Assembly: GCA_021818425.1 (NCBI GenBank)
Contig: JAKAEC010000004.1
Span: 20,237 to 84,236 of the forward strand
DNA: 64,000 nt
From: Pseudomonadota bacterium
GTDB lineage: Bacteria; Pseudomonadota; Alphaproteobacteria; Acetobacterales; Acetobacteraceae
Reading direction: 5' to 3'
Below are positions 1 to 10,063 of this stretch, piece by piece (the stretch's first letter is position 1; each line of letters begins with the position of its first letter). Made by a program: the position numbers and the translations under genes. The notes below the pieces were generated by a model. The model was given only the letters and a program-made list of their open reading frames with translations. It was not told where the DNA came from and did not search any database.

Positions 1-1299
1 AGCCAAGCCTGGAACATGGCATTCAGCTTCTACCAATCCCTCACTACCCTGCCGGCGGACCTGCAGGAAGCGTCGCGCAGCTTCCGCCTCTCCCCGTGGC
101 AGCGTTTCTGGAAGCTGGACGTGCCTTTCGCCATGCCTGGGCTAGTCTGGAACACAATGCTCTCGATGTCCGGCGGTTGGTTCTTCGTAGTGGCATCTGA
201 AGCGGTCACGGTTGGCAATACCCAATTCACCCTGCCTGGAATTGGCTCCTACGTGGCGGTAGCACTGAAGAAGGAGGATCTCCCCGCGATCCTCTATGCC
301 ATCCTGGCAATGCTGGTGGTGATTCTGCTCTACGATCAGCTGCTATTCCGGCCATTGGTTGCTTGGTCCGGCAAATTCCGGTTCGAGACCACAGCCGCCA
401 TCTCTGGCCCTGAGCCCTGGATGCTGAAGATGCTGCGCCGCACCGCCCTGTTCCACACCATAGGTGAGATGATCGGGGGCGTGTTCGCCAGCGTTTTCCG
501 ACTCCGTCTCTCCTTCCGCCAGCCTGGCCGGATGGATGAAACCAGCGAACCCTCACGGATGATCGACGGCATTTGGTTCGCGATGATCGCTGCCGTGGCC
601 ATCGACGCGGCATTTCATATTGTGGCCTATGTGTCAGCCACACTGCATTGGCAGGATTTGTTCACCGCTTTGCTGATGGGCGTCTACACGGCAATCCGCG
701 TTGCCGTGCTTATGATCGTCGCCTCACTAATCTGGGTGCCGATCGGCGTCTGGATCGGGCTTCGCCCTAGAATCACTCGTATCGCCCAGCCAGTCGCGCA
801 GTTCCTGGCCGCCTTCCCGGCCAATCTCTTGTTTCCACCAGTAGTGCTGGCGATCGTCTATTTCCACGTCAACCCGAATATCTGGCTCACGCCCCTGATG
901 CTGATCGGCACGCAATGGTATCTGCTATTCAACGTCATCGCCGGCGCCGCCGCCTTTCCGGGGGACATGAAGGAGGCCATCGCGAATTTCCATATCCGCG
1001 GCCTGCTCTGGTGGCGCAAGGTGATGATTCCTGGCATACTGCCTTACTTCATTACAGGCGCGCTCACGGCCTCGGGCGGTGCCTGGAATGCCTCCATTGT
1101 CGCCGAGGTGGCAAGCTGGGGTCGCCACAGGCTCGTCGCCCAGGGGCTAGGCGCTTATATTGCCCAGGCCACCTCGACAGGTAATACGCCCCGCGTTGTG
1201 CTTGGCGTTGTGGTAATGTCCTGCTTTGTGATCTTCTTCAACCGCATCCTGTGGCGGCCGCTTTACGCCTACGCAGTCCGTCGTACCACGCTGGGTTAA
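1..1299 (+). CDS. NitT/TauT-type ABC transporter permease (two BPD_transp domains), 5' truncated by window edge
   Basis: Reading frame is open from base 1 (SQAWNMAFSFYQSL...), with two permease-like domains (EASRSFRLSPWQRFWKLDVPFAMPG and EAIANFHIRGLLWWRKVMIPGILPYFITG). Confidence 0.9.
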   Translation, partial: SQAWNMAFSFYQSLTTLPADLQEASRSFRLSPWQRFWKLDVPFAMPGLVWNTMLSMSGGWFFVVASEAVTVGNTQFTLPGIGSYVAVALKKEDLPAILYAILAMLVVILLYDQLLFRPLVAWSGKFRFETTAAISGPEPWMLKMLRRTALFHTIGEMIGGVFASVFRLRLSFRQPGRMDETSEPSRMIDGIWFAMIAAVAIDAAFHIVAYVSATLHWQDLFTALLMGVYTAIRVAVLMIVASLIWVPIGVWIGLRPRITRIAQPVAQFLAAFPANLLFPPVVLAIVYFHVNPNIWLTPLMLIGTQWYLLFNVIAGAAAFPGDMKEAIANFHIRGLLWWRKVMIPGILPYFITGALTASGGAWNASIVAEVASWGRHRLVAQGLGAYIAQATSTGNTPRVVLGVVVMSCFVIFFNRILWRPLYAYAVRRTTLG

Positions 1300-1304
1300 A
1301 TGCC

Positions 1305-2624
1305 ATGGACCAGATTACCCCGCCTCTCGTCTCCGTGCGCAATTGTCGCCAAGCATATCACAAGGACTCCAGCGCCGATCTGGTAGTGCTGGACGACGTG
1401 AACCTTACGCTGCACGAGGGTGAGATCGTTGCCTTGCTCGGCCGCTCCGGTTCGGGCAAATCTACGCTGCTGCGGATCGTCGCCGGATTGCTGAAACCAA
1501 CATCCGGCGAGGTTAACTGGCGCGGCAAACCGCTCAAGGGCCCCGCCCCTGGTGTAGCCATGGTTTTCCAGAGCTTCGCCCTATTCCCCTGGCTGACGGT
1601 GCAAGAAAATGTGGAACTCGGCCTAGAAGCCCTTCGCGTTGGCAAAGATGACCGCGAGGAACGGTCCGAGGAAGCTATCGACCTCATCGGCTTGGGCGGC
1701 TACGACGGCGCCTACCCCAAGGAGCTGTCCGGGGGAATGCGCCAACGCGTGGGATTGGCTCGGGCTTTGGTGGTGCACCCCGATCTGCTGTTAATGGACG
1801 AACCTTTCTCGGCACTGGACGTTCTGACCGCCGAAACGCTGCGCACCGACCTCATCGACCTCTGGATGGATGGCAAGCTGCCCGTAAAATCCATCCTTAT
1901 CGTAACTCATAATATCGAGGAGGCGGTGCTAATGGCGGACCGCATCCTGGTCTTCTCCTCCAACCCAGGCCGAGTGGCACATGAGTTGAAGGTGCCCTTC
2001 ACGCACCCGCGCAACCGCTTCGACCCTGCCTTCCGCCAGATGGTGGACGATATTTACGGCATCATGACCCGCCGCAAAGCACCCGAGGTTCATGCCGCCG
2101 CAGCTCCCCCCAATCCGTTCGGGCATGCGTTACATCCGGTTGGAACCAACCTTATGGCCGGCCTGCTGGAAACGCTACGTGGCCAGCCCTATAATGGGCG
2201 GGCCGATCTTCCCGCTCTTGCCGCAGCGCTGCAATTCGAGGTGGATGAACTGCTGCCGCTGGGCGAAACACTGAGCATGCTGGGTTTTGCCCTGCTGGAG
2301 GAAGGCGACATCCTGATCACGGAAACCGGCCGCCATTTTGCCGAAGCTGAAACGGAAGACCGCAAGGAAATTTTCGCCGAAGCGCTACGAACTCATGTAC
2401 CGCTGATCACCGAAATCCGCAGCGTGATCGACCAACGCTCCAACCACCGCGCTGCCGCCGTGCGCTTCCGCGACCAGTTGGAGGACCACATGTCCCCCGA
2501 ATACGCGGAAGAAACGCTGCGCACCGTCATCGCCTGGGGCCGCTATGCCGAAATTTTTGAATATGACGAGGAGGCGCAGCAATTCGGCCTAGAGGAAGAG
2601 GACGAAGAGGAGCACGAGGCATAG
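1305..2624 (+). CDS. ABC transporter ATP-binding protein with C-terminal AAA-associated domain
   Basis: Walker A GRSGSGKST, signature LSGGMRQR, Walker B LLLMDEP; long C-terminal extension of about 190 aa. ATG at 1305 (MDQITPPLVSV) is preferred over the ORF-track start at 1251, which overlaps the permease. Confidence 0.92.
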   Translation: MDQITPPLVSVRNCRQAYHKDSSADLVVLDDVNLTLHEGEIVALLGRSGSGKSTLLRIVAGLLKPTSGEVNWRGKPLKGPAPGVAMVFQSFALFPWLTVQENVELGLEALRVGKDDREERSEEAIDLIGLGGYDGAYPKELSGGMRQRVGLARALVVHPDLLLMDEPFSALDVLTAETLRTDLIDLWMDGKLPVKSILIVTHNIEEAVLMADRILVFSSNPGRVAHELKVPFTHPRNRFDPAFRQMVDDIYGIMTRRKAPEVHAAAAPPNPFGHALHPVGTNLMAGLLETLRGQPYNGRADLPALAAALQFEVDELLPLGETLSMLGFALLEEGDILITETGRHFAEAETEDRKEIFAEALRTHVPLITEIRSVIDQRSNHRAAAVRFRDQLEDHMSPEYAEETLRTVIAWGRYAEIFEYDEEAQQFGLEEEDEEEHEA

Positions 2625-2715
2625 CGCCCGGTGTCTGCCCGGCACGGCGGCGTCAGCGGGAAGATTATAAAGGTCGGCGGATGCCAATACGTCAATATTG
2701 GCGGCTTTTCCCTGG

Positions 2716-3384
2716 TTATCGCTTGATCAGCGACCAGTAAAGCGGCCTGCGCCCAGCGATGATGGCCTTGGCCTCGTAGCGCGTGTGGGGCCAACCTTCC
2801 GGGTGGATGTCCATGCGGCTGACTGTAAACAGATCCTGGGCCGACAGAACCTCGTCCGTCCATTCCTGGTAGGTTGGATCGTCAGAAGCAATGCGCCATT
2901 CCCCACCGGGGCGCAGGGCACGCGCCACCTCCGGTACGAGCGCCGGATGCACGAAGCGACGCTTGGCATGGCGGGCTTTCGGCCAGGGGTCGGGAAACAT
3001 CAGGAACAATTTTGATAACGCGCCATTGGTGAAGCCCCGAAGCAAGGGGCGGGCGTCGTCTGGATAAAGCCGTAGATTCGGTAAGGGCACGGGCTCGCCC
3101 ACCCCATCCGGCGCGATGCGCGAGAGCAGCGAACAGATGCCGTTATCGAACACTTCCGCCGCGATATAGCCGATACTGGGGTTCTTTGTGGCCAGCTCGT
3201 AGGCGTGCTCGCCACCGCCAAAGCCTACCTCAAGCCATAGTTCACGGTAATGGACTGTGAAAGGTGCATCAGGCCAGGCAGTTTTGGGTAAGAACTCCTC
3301 CAACAACCATTCTTGGCGGGGGCGCAGCTTTTTGCCGCGGGAACGGCCATAAAGCCGGTCAGGGGGGGATTTCAGGGTTGTCAT
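2716..3384 (-). CDS. trmB: tRNA (guanine-N7-)-methyltransferase
   Basis: WLEVGFGGGEHAYELA, FPDPWPKARHAKRRFV motifs. Confidence 0.93.
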   Translation of the reverse strand: MTTLKSPPDRLYGRSRGKKLRPRQEWLLEEFLPKTAWPDAPFTVHYRELWLEVGFGGGEHAYELATKNPSIGYIAAEVFDNGICSLLSRIAPDGVGEPVPLPNLRLYPDDARPLLRGFTNGALSKLFLMFPDPWPKARHAKRRFVHPALVPEVARALRPGGEWRIASDDPTYQEWTDEVLSAQDLFTVSRMDIHPEGWPHTRYEAKAIIAGRRPLYWSLIKR

Positions 3385-4289
3385 ACGGAATTCCTTTGCC
3401 TGCGCACCAACGCCACGCCAAGCCCCGCCACCGCCATGCCCACCCAGGCCATTAGCGGCATTGCTTCATCCAAAAGCGCCCAAGCCATTAGCCCGGAAAT
3501 CGGCGGCACCAGATAGAACAGGGTCGATACCTGTGAGGCGCGACCAAAACGCAGCATGGCGATATAAAGAGAAATTGCCACGAGCGAATTGGCGATGACG
3601 AGATACGTCATCGTTACAATAAACGGCGTTGTCACGTCCACGCGAAAGTCCGTTGATGCGACGGGCAGCGTCGTCACCAACCCCACCGCATATTGCACCA
3701 TGTTGGACGTTACGGGATGCATGAAGGTACCAAAGCGCTTTTCGTAAAGTGTCGCCCCCGCCATTCCGAACAACGCGCCAAAGGAAAACAGCAAGCCCCA
3801 TGGAGAAATATGCCCGGTCTCGCCATAGCCTAGAATCGTCACCACCGCGCCACAAAAGCCGAGCCCCAACCCCACCCAGCCCTTGGCGCCGATTTTCTCG
3901 CCGACCAGCGCCGGCGCCAACACACCCACCAGAATCGGCTGCAGCGACACCACCAGCGCCACTACGCCCGCCGAAATTCCCCTTGAAAAGGCCGCATAGC
4001 ACATGCCGAAATAGACGGTCTGAATGCAGAACCCCACCACCGCCGCATGCAGCCAAGCGATCCACCGTTTAGGCAACGGCGGGCGCAGCCAAATGGCGCA
4101 GGGAATGAGAACGAGCAAGGCCAGCGCATAGCGCAATACCAGGAACGTGAAGGGCGCGGCATATTGAATGCCTATTTTGGAGACCGGAAACCCCGCCGAC
4201 CAAAACAACAGGAACAGAACCGGTGCCGCGCGCAGCCAAGGCGGCGAGGATGAAGCAGATTCAGTTTGTGCGGGAGAATTCGGGTTCAT
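3381..4289 (-). CDS. EamA/DMT-family transporter
   Basis: 10-TM DMT pattern with two EamA repeats; overlaps trmB by 4 nt. Confidence 0.88.
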   Translation of the reverse strand: MNPNSPAQTESASSSPPWLRAAPVLFLLFWSAGFPVSKIGIQYAAPFTFLVLRYALALLVLIPCAIWLRPPLPKRWIAWLHAAVVGFCIQTVYFGMCYAAFSRGISAGVVALVVSLQPILVGVLAPALVGEKIGAKGWVGLGLGFCGAVVTILGYGETGHISPWGLLFSFGALFGMAGATLYEKRFGTFMHPVTSNMVQYAVGLVTTLPVASTDFRVDVTTPFIVTMTYLVIANSLVAISLYIAMLRFGRASQVSTLFYLVPPISGLMAWALLDEAMPLMAWVGMAVAGLGVALVRRQRNSV

Positions 4290-4366
4290 TATGCCACAAA
4301 AATTTGGCCCAGGGCATCAGCCCCAGGCCAGCCAACTGCGTATCCTCGCGCTAGAAGACTGCAAGG

Positions 4367-5554
4367 TTAACGGTTAAACGCACTCTTTAGCGCAGGCGCC
4401 AGATCGGTCTTCTCCCACGTGAAGGTGCCCAACTCCTCGTCTGGTGCGCGGCCAAAATGACCAAAGGCGGAAGTCGGCACATAGATCGGCCGATTGAGCT
4501 GCAAATGCTCGCGGATTCCACGCGGGGTGAGATTCACCAACTCTCGCAAGGTTCTCTCCAGCTTCGCCTCGTTCACATCCTTCGCCGTGCCATGCAGATC
4601 GACATAAAGTGAAAGCGGCTGGCTAACGCCAATGGCATACGAGAGCTGTAAGGTGCAACGCTCGGCCAGGCCCGCGGCCACCACGTTCTTTGCGAGGTAG
4701 CGGCAGACATAAGCCGCAGAACGGTCCACCTTTGTAGGGTCCTTGCCGGAGAACGCACCGCCGCCATGTGGGGCCGCACCACCATAAGTGTCAACGATGA
4801 TCTTGCGACCAGTAAGGCCGCAATCGCCATCCGGCCCGCCGATCTCAAATATGCCGGTCGGGTTGACATAAAACTCATCATCCTTGGGCATCCAGCCATC
4901 AGGCAGGGCAGCGGCAACGATCGGGCGTAGCATGTCCTTCACCCGCTCCGGCGTGAAGCCAGGCTCATGCTGAATGGAAACCACAACGGAAGTCGCACCC
5001 ACGGGCTTGCCGTCCAAATATTTCAGCGTCACCTGGCTCTTGGCGTCCGGCAACAGCCCTTTCACTTGGCTGTCGGCAGTCCGACGCAGCTCAGATATCC
5101 GGCGCAGGATCAAGTGGGAATAATATATCGGCGCGGGCATCAGCGCCGGGGTTTCTGTGCAAGCATAGCCAAACATAATGCCCTGGTCGCCGGCGCCTTC
5201 GTCCTTATTGCTGGCCGCGTCCACGCCCACCGCAATATGCGCGGACTGGGCATGCAGGTGCACGGCAATCTCGGCGTTTTTCCAGGAAAAGCCCTCCTGG
5301 TCATATCCAATATCGTGCACCGCCAGACGCGCCAGATGCGCCAGATACTCCTTGGTGATGCTTTCCGGACCACGTACCTCACCCGCGAGGATGATACGGT
5401 TGGTAGTCACCAGCGTTTCACAAGCCACGCGCGCATAGGGGTCGGCCGCCAGATAGGCGTCCACAACCGTATCGGAAATCCGGTCGGCAACCTTGTCCGG
5501 ATGACCCTCGGAGACGGACTCAGAGGTGAATAGAAATTCTCCGCGATCGCGCAT
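4367..5554 (-). CDS. metK: S-adenosylmethionine synthase
   Basis: [51 protein letters not shown]. Confidence 0.97.
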   Translation of the reverse strand: MRDRGEFLFTSESVSEGHPDKVADRISDTVVDAYLAADPYARVACETLVTTNRIILAGEVRGPESITKEYLAHLARLAVHDIGYDQEGFSWKNAEIAVHLHAQSAHIAVGVDAASNKDEGAGDQGIMFGYACTETPALMPAPIYYSHLILRRISELRRTADSQVKGLLPDAKSQVTLKYLDGKPVGATSVVVSIQHEPGFTPERVKDMLRPIVAAALPDGWMPKDDEFYVNPTGIFEIGGPDGDCGLTGRKIIVDTYGGAAPHGGGAFSGKDPTKVDRSAAYVCRYLAKNVVAAGLAERCTLQLSYAIGVSQPLSLYVDLHGTAKDVNEAKLERTLRELVNLTPRGIREHLQLNRPIYVPTSAFGHFGRAPDEELGTFTWEKTDLAPALKSAFNR

Positions 5555-5665
5555 GCAAATCCCCCGTATAACTTAAGGCCGGGTCCCGATGGCGTATTAG
5601 GGGGCTGGGGTCAATATGCTATGCTTTCGAAAACCCGGCATGAAAGGGTTGCGCTCTAGATGTGC

Positions 5666-6427
5666 CTAAAGGCGCAGAAAATCCCTCATGCCATAAAGCC
5701 CTGCAGGTTGTGCGTGTAGCCACAAGGCCGCGCGCACGGCACCGGAGGCAAACACCCGCCGGTCGAAGGCATGGTGAGTCAGGCTGATCTGCTCGTCGCC
5801 GGCGGTAAAGAGCAAGGTGTGAGAGCCAACGATCTGTCCACCTCGCAGCGTCGCGAAACCGATCTCGCCATCTTTGCGCGGCCCGGTATGGCCATCCCGG
5901 CCAGAGACGATCACGTCAGCTAGGTCAACGCTCCGCCCCGCTGCAACTGCCTGGCCAATAGCGAGCGCCGTGCCGGAAGGCGCATCCACCTTCTGACGGT
6001 GATGCATTTCTACAATCTCGGCATCGTACTGGCTGGCAGGCAGAGCATGGCCAAGCTTTTCAGCTAACAGCAACAGCAGATTCACCCCTGTGCAGAAATT
6101 CGGCGCAGCTATGATGGGGATAGTCCTCGCAGCCGCCCGAATTGCAGCCTCGTCCTCTGTTCCGTAACCGGTGGTGCCCAACACCCAGGGCGTTTCGGTT
6201 TCGGCTAGGGCCAGGGCATGGGCATGCACGGTACTGGCATGGGTAAAGTCAATCACCACGTCTGATTCCTGCGCCAGGGTGGTGATGTCCGGGAAATGCG
6301 GCGTCCCCGCCAGCCCTGCGCCGGAGCGACTGATGCCGCCGACGAGCGTGGCAGCGGCAGCAGCTTCCTGCGCTAGAAAAATACCCATGCGGCCGGAAAT
6401 GCCGGCGATGCCAATACGAATGCTCAT
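5666..6427 (-). CDS. dapB: 4-hydroxy-tetrahydrodipicolinate reductase
   Basis: MSIRIGIAGISGRMG N-terminus, VIDFTHAST, EIVEMHHRQKVDAPSGTA. Start at 6427 preferred over ORF-track 6460. Confidence 0.95.
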   Translation of the reverse strand: MSIRIGIAGISGRMGIFLAQEAAAAATLVGGISRSGAGLAGTPHFPDITTLAQESDVVIDFTHASTVHAHALALAETETPWVLGTTGYGTEDEAAIRAAARTIPIIAAPNFCTGVNLLLLLAEKLGHALPASQYDAEIVEMHHRQKVDAPSGTALAIGQAVAAGRSVDLADVIVSGRDGHTGPRKDGEIGFATLRGGQIVGSHTLLFTAGDEQISLTHHAFDRRVFASGAVRAALWLHAQPAGLYGMRDFLRL

Positions 6428-6443
6428 GCGCCATAAATAGCCA

Positions 6444-6463
6444 GTTTTGGCGTACGTCAAAAC
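6444..6463. promoter_or_regulatory. 20-bp near-perfect palindrome GTTTTGGCGTACGTCAAAAC upstream of dapB
   Basis: 9 of 10 symmetric base pairs match; lies 17 bp upstream of the dapB ATG in the divergent dapB/TPR intergenic region. Confidence 0.5.
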
Positions 6464-6529
6464 CTGAAGATCAAATGTTTTTGTGTCTACGTTAAACAGC
6501 CGGTAATTCCGTTACAGCACCATCGCGTT

Positions 6530-7384
6530 ATGGCAATCAAAATGATGCTGCGCACCAAGGCCGCTTTCCGCCTCGCGTTATGCTTAAGCGTCAGCGCTTG
6601 CACTGGCAGCCACGAAAAATTCACCGCAACGTCAGACGGCAGCAATGTGCTGAACGTAGCGGATGCTGCTATCGCTGGCGGCAATGTCAATATGGCGCTG
6701 AACATTTCGCGATCCGTGCTTGCCCGAGACCCACACAATCTCGACGCGCTTTATCATGAGGGGGCCGCCTATTACGCCATGGGACGGTGCGAGGATGCAA
6801 TCGCCGCCTATCAGCGCGCCTTGCAGAGCGACCCGCATTCTTCCCAAGCGCAAACTGGCATCGGGCGTTGCCTAATCCGGCGCAACGCCCTTGAGGCCGA
6901 ACGAGCATTCACGTCCGCCGTAGCAGATGATCCAGACAATGCCGCTGCACAGAGCGACCTTGGCGTGGCCCGCGCCCTGGGCGGCGATTTCAACGGCGCC
7001 ATAGAGCCGCTGCAGAAATCTCTACTGCTAGCGCCAGGAAATACAGCGACGGAGACCAATCTAGGCTTGGTGCTGGCGCTTTCCGGTGACAGCGCCGATG
7101 CGCTCCAATATCTCGGCCCGCTGGCGATTTCGCCCAACGCTACGCCAAAAGTCCGCGCCGATTACGCGCTGGCACTGGTGGGCGCCGGGCGGCAGGACGA
7201 GGCTTGGCACGTGCTGGCGGTGGACTTACCGCCGGATAAGCTACGCGCCGCTTTACACGGCTACGAGGCGTTGCTTTCTTACCAAACCAAGCCTGATCAC
7301 AAAGCTGATCGAGCTACCCAGGCAGTGCGGCCTCCGACCGATGACGCACCGAACGTTCAGCTCGCGAACGAAGCTACTTTCTAA
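6530..7384 (+). CDS. Tetratricopeptide repeat protein (TadD-like), probable lipoprotein
   Basis: Tandem TPRs (ALYHEGAAYYAMGRCEDAIAAYQRALQSDP); N-terminus with lipobox-like LSVSACTG. Confidence 0.8.
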   Translation: MAIKMMLRTKAAFRLALCLSVSACTGSHEKFTATSDGSNVLNVADAAIAGGNVNMALNISRSVLARDPHNLDALYHEGAAYYAMGRCEDAIAAYQRALQSDPHSSQAQTGIGRCLIRRNALEAERAFTSAVADDPDNAAAQSDLGVARALGGDFNGAIEPLQKSLLLAPGNTATETNLGLVLALSGDSADALQYLGPLAISPNATPKVRADYALALVGAGRQDEAWHVLAVDLPPDKLRAALHGYEALLSYQTKPDHKADRATQAVRPPTDDAPNVQLANEATF

Positions 7385-7388
7385 AGCC

Positions 7389-9023
7389 CTACATGCCGCC
7401 TTGATAATTCGGGCCACCCGCGCCCTCTGGTACAACCCAGTTGATGTTTAGCGTGGGATCCTTGATGTCGCACGTTTTGCAATGCACACAGTTCTGCGCA
7501 TTGATTTGCAGCGAAGGTTCATTCTTTTCCGAGCCAACGATTTCGTACACACCGGCCGGGCAGTAGCGCGTCTCCGGGCTCGCATAGTCGTTGTAATTCA
7601 CGCTGATCGCGAGTGCCGGGTCCAACAGCTGCAAATGCGCAGGCTGGTCTTCCTCGTGATTGGTGTTGGAAAGGAATACGGAAGACAAACGGTCGAAGGT
7701 AAGCTTGCCATCGGGTTTGGGATATTCGATGGGCGTGCAGTCCTTAGCCTTCTTCAGCGCAGTATTGTCGGCATGATTCTTCAGCGTCCACGGCGCCTTG
7801 CCTTTAAACACGTAGGTTTCGAGCGCTGCATTCACGAGGCCGCCATAGAAGCCAAATTTGGCGAAACCAGGCCGGATGTTGCGCACCGCATATAGCTCCG
7901 GCCACACCCAGCTCTCTTGCAGCTTTTGCGGATACGCTGAAAGCGTGTCTGGCTTATCCGCCGCAAACGCCTCGGCAATCGCCTCTGCAGCGACCATTCC
8001 AGACTTCATCGCGGTGTGCGTACCCTTGATCTTCGGCACATTCAGCGTACCCGCGGCGCAGCCGATCAGCACGCCACCTGGAAATGCGAGCTTCGGCAGA
8101 GATTGAAATCCACCCTCGTTGATGGCACGCGCGCCATAGCCAATGCGCTTCGCACCGTCGAAAACCGGCGCAATGGCGGGATGTGTCTTGAAACGCTGCA
8201 TCTCCTGGAAGGGCGAAAGATAGGGATTGGAATAATCCAGACCTACAACGAACCCAACCGAAATGAGATTTTCGCCGAAATGGTAAAGGAACGACCCCCC
8301 GTATGTGTCTTTTGAAAGCGGCCAGCCAATGGTATGCTGCGTTAGGCCCTTGTGAAACACCTCTGGCTTCACTTCCCACAGTTCCTTTATGCCAATGCCA
8401 TAGGTCTGCGGGTCCACGCCCTTGCGCAGATCGAAGGCATTTTCGAGCTTCTTGGTGAGCGAGCCCCGACAGCCCTCGGCAAAGATCGTGTAGGTGGCAC
8501 GCAGCTCCATACCGCGGGCATAATTGTCGGTGGGTTCGCCATCCTTACCGATGCCCATATCCCCCGTGGCAATGCCCACGACACGGCCATTCTCGATCAG
8601 CGTTTCGGCAGCGGCGAAGCCAGGATAGATCTCCACCCCCAGCTCTTCGGCCTGTTGGCCGAGCCAGCGCACCACATTGCCGAGCGAGACGATGTAGTTG
8701 CCGTCATTATGCATCTGCGGCGGGGTGGGTAGCTTGCGCGCGCCATTTGGCGAGAGCATCAGGAACTCATCCGCCGTGACGGGTGTCGCGAGCGGAATCA
8801 GGCCGGGGTCGATATCAGGAATCAGTTCTCGCAGCGCGCGCGGCTCCAGCACCGCTCCAGAGAGGATATGCGCGCCGACCTCAGAGCCCTTTTCGACAAC
8901 GCAAACGGAGAGTTCCGAGTGCAGTTGCTTCAGGCGGATGGCCGCCGAAAGCCCGCCCGGCCCGGCACCCACAACCACCACATCGAATTCCATCGCCTCA
9001 CGCGGCGGGGCCTCGTCCGACAT
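7389..9023 (-). CDS. Electron transfer flavoprotein-ubiquinone oxidoreductase
   Basis: FAD motif VVVVGAGPGGLSAAIRLKQL; C-terminal 4Fe-4S NCVHCKTCDIKDP. Start at MSDEAPP (9023) preferred. Confidence 0.95.
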   Translation of the reverse strand: MSDEAPPREAMEFDVVVVGAGPGGLSAAIRLKQLHSELSVCVVEKGSEVGAHILSGAVLEPRALRELIPDIDPGLIPLATPVTADEFLMLSPNGARKLPTPPQMHNDGNYIVSLGNVVRWLGQQAEELGVEIYPGFAAAETLIENGRVVGIATGDMGIGKDGEPTDNYARGMELRATYTIFAEGCRGSLTKKLENAFDLRKGVDPQTYGIGIKELWEVKPEVFHKGLTQHTIGWPLSKDTYGGSFLYHFGENLISVGFVVGLDYSNPYLSPFQEMQRFKTHPAIAPVFDGAKRIGYGARAINEGGFQSLPKLAFPGGVLIGCAAGTLNVPKIKGTHTAMKSGMVAAEAIAEAFAADKPDTLSAYPQKLQESWVWPELYAVRNIRPGFAKFGFYGGLVNAALETYVFKGKAPWTLKNHADNTALKKAKDCTPIEYPKPDGKLTFDRLSSVFLSNTNHEEDQPAHLQLLDPALAISVNYNDYASPETRYCPAGVYEIVGSEKNEPSLQINAQNCVHCKTCDIKDPTLNINWVVPEGAGGPNYQGGM

Positions 9024-9125
9024 TGTTGAGTTCCTCGTTGTGACAAAGTCACCATGGTCTAGTGACAAACACACCGACGCGTAAAGGGCTGGCGGGGATG
9101 ACAGAGCCAAGATAATGCTTCGGCT

Positions 9126-9905
9126 ATGGAGTTCAGTGACGCGTTGCGGCTGCAATTGGAGTGGGGTGCTGATGAGGCGTTGCTAGATACGCCACAGGAC
9201 CGTCGTCGCGCGCCAACTCTGCCTTCTGGCGTTCAAGAACCATTAGCTCCTCGACCGCGCCTAGCGCGCCCGGTAGCTGTGGCAACATCCGCCGGACCGG
9301 AAGCATCCGCGCAACTCGCTGCCAGCTGTACGACATTGGCAGCGCTGGAAGAGGCCATGCGCGGCTTTTCTGACTGTGCATTACGGGACACTGCCACCCA
9401 GTTGGTCTTCGCCGATGGCGCGGCCGATGCGCGGCTTGTCATCGTGGGCGAAGCGCCAGGCGGCGAGGAAGACCGCGTCGGCAAACCGTTTGTCGGCCCA
9501 GCAGGCCAGTTGTTGGACCGGATGCTGGGCTCAATCGACCTGGACCGCACAAAGGTACGAATCATCAATACCGTGCCCTGGCGCCCGCCCGGCAACCGCA
9601 CGCCAACGGAGGCCGAAATTGCGATGTGCCTGCCTTTTTTGCACCGGCACATCGCACTGATCGCCCCGGCAGGTCTGCTTGCCCTGGGCGCCGTAGCAAC
9701 TAAGGCGCTGCTGGGCACGAAGGCACAAAACGGCATCAGACAAATGCGAGGGAAATGGCAGCAAGTGCGAATCGAAGGCTTGCCGACGCCTCTGCCCTGC
9801 CTGCCGACCTATCACCCAGCCTATCTGCTGCGCATGCCTCTGGCAAAACGCGAATCGTGGCAGGATTTGCTGCAACTGCGCAGTTGGCTGGAAGATCACG
9901 CCTAA
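9126..9905 (+). CDS. Uracil-DNA glycosylase, family 4-like
   Basis: VIVGEAPGGEEDRVGKPFVGPAGQLLDRML and TYHPAYLLR motifs. Confidence 0.9.
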   Translation: MEFSDALRLQLEWGADEALLDTPQDRRRAPTLPSGVQEPLAPRPRLARPVAVATSAGPEASAQLAASCTTLAALEEAMRGFSDCALRDTATQLVFADGAADARLVIVGEAPGGEEDRVGKPFVGPAGQLLDRMLGSIDLDRTKVRIINTVPWRPPGNRTPTEAEIAMCLPFLHRHIALIAPAGLLALGAVATKALLGTKAQNGIRQMRGKWQQVRIEGLPTPLPCLPTYHPAYLLRMPLAKRESWQDLLQLRSWLEDHA

Positions 9906-10063
9906 ATTAACCAAATTTTCATGGCATTAATTTACGTTCCTCTCTGGAATTCCGCGCCAAACTATGGCAAAAATGTGGTGAACTATGCGGCCGTCTTTGT
10001 GAAAAAAGATGTTGGGCGCCGTTTGGGCTTGCGTGATTATTAAGACCTGTGTAGGTCGACGTC

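Noticed and set aside
5555-5660. Calling a specific SAM riboswitch class upstream of metK
   Set aside because: No consensus core of SAM-II, SAM/SAH or SAM-V was recognisable by eye; kept only as a finding to test.
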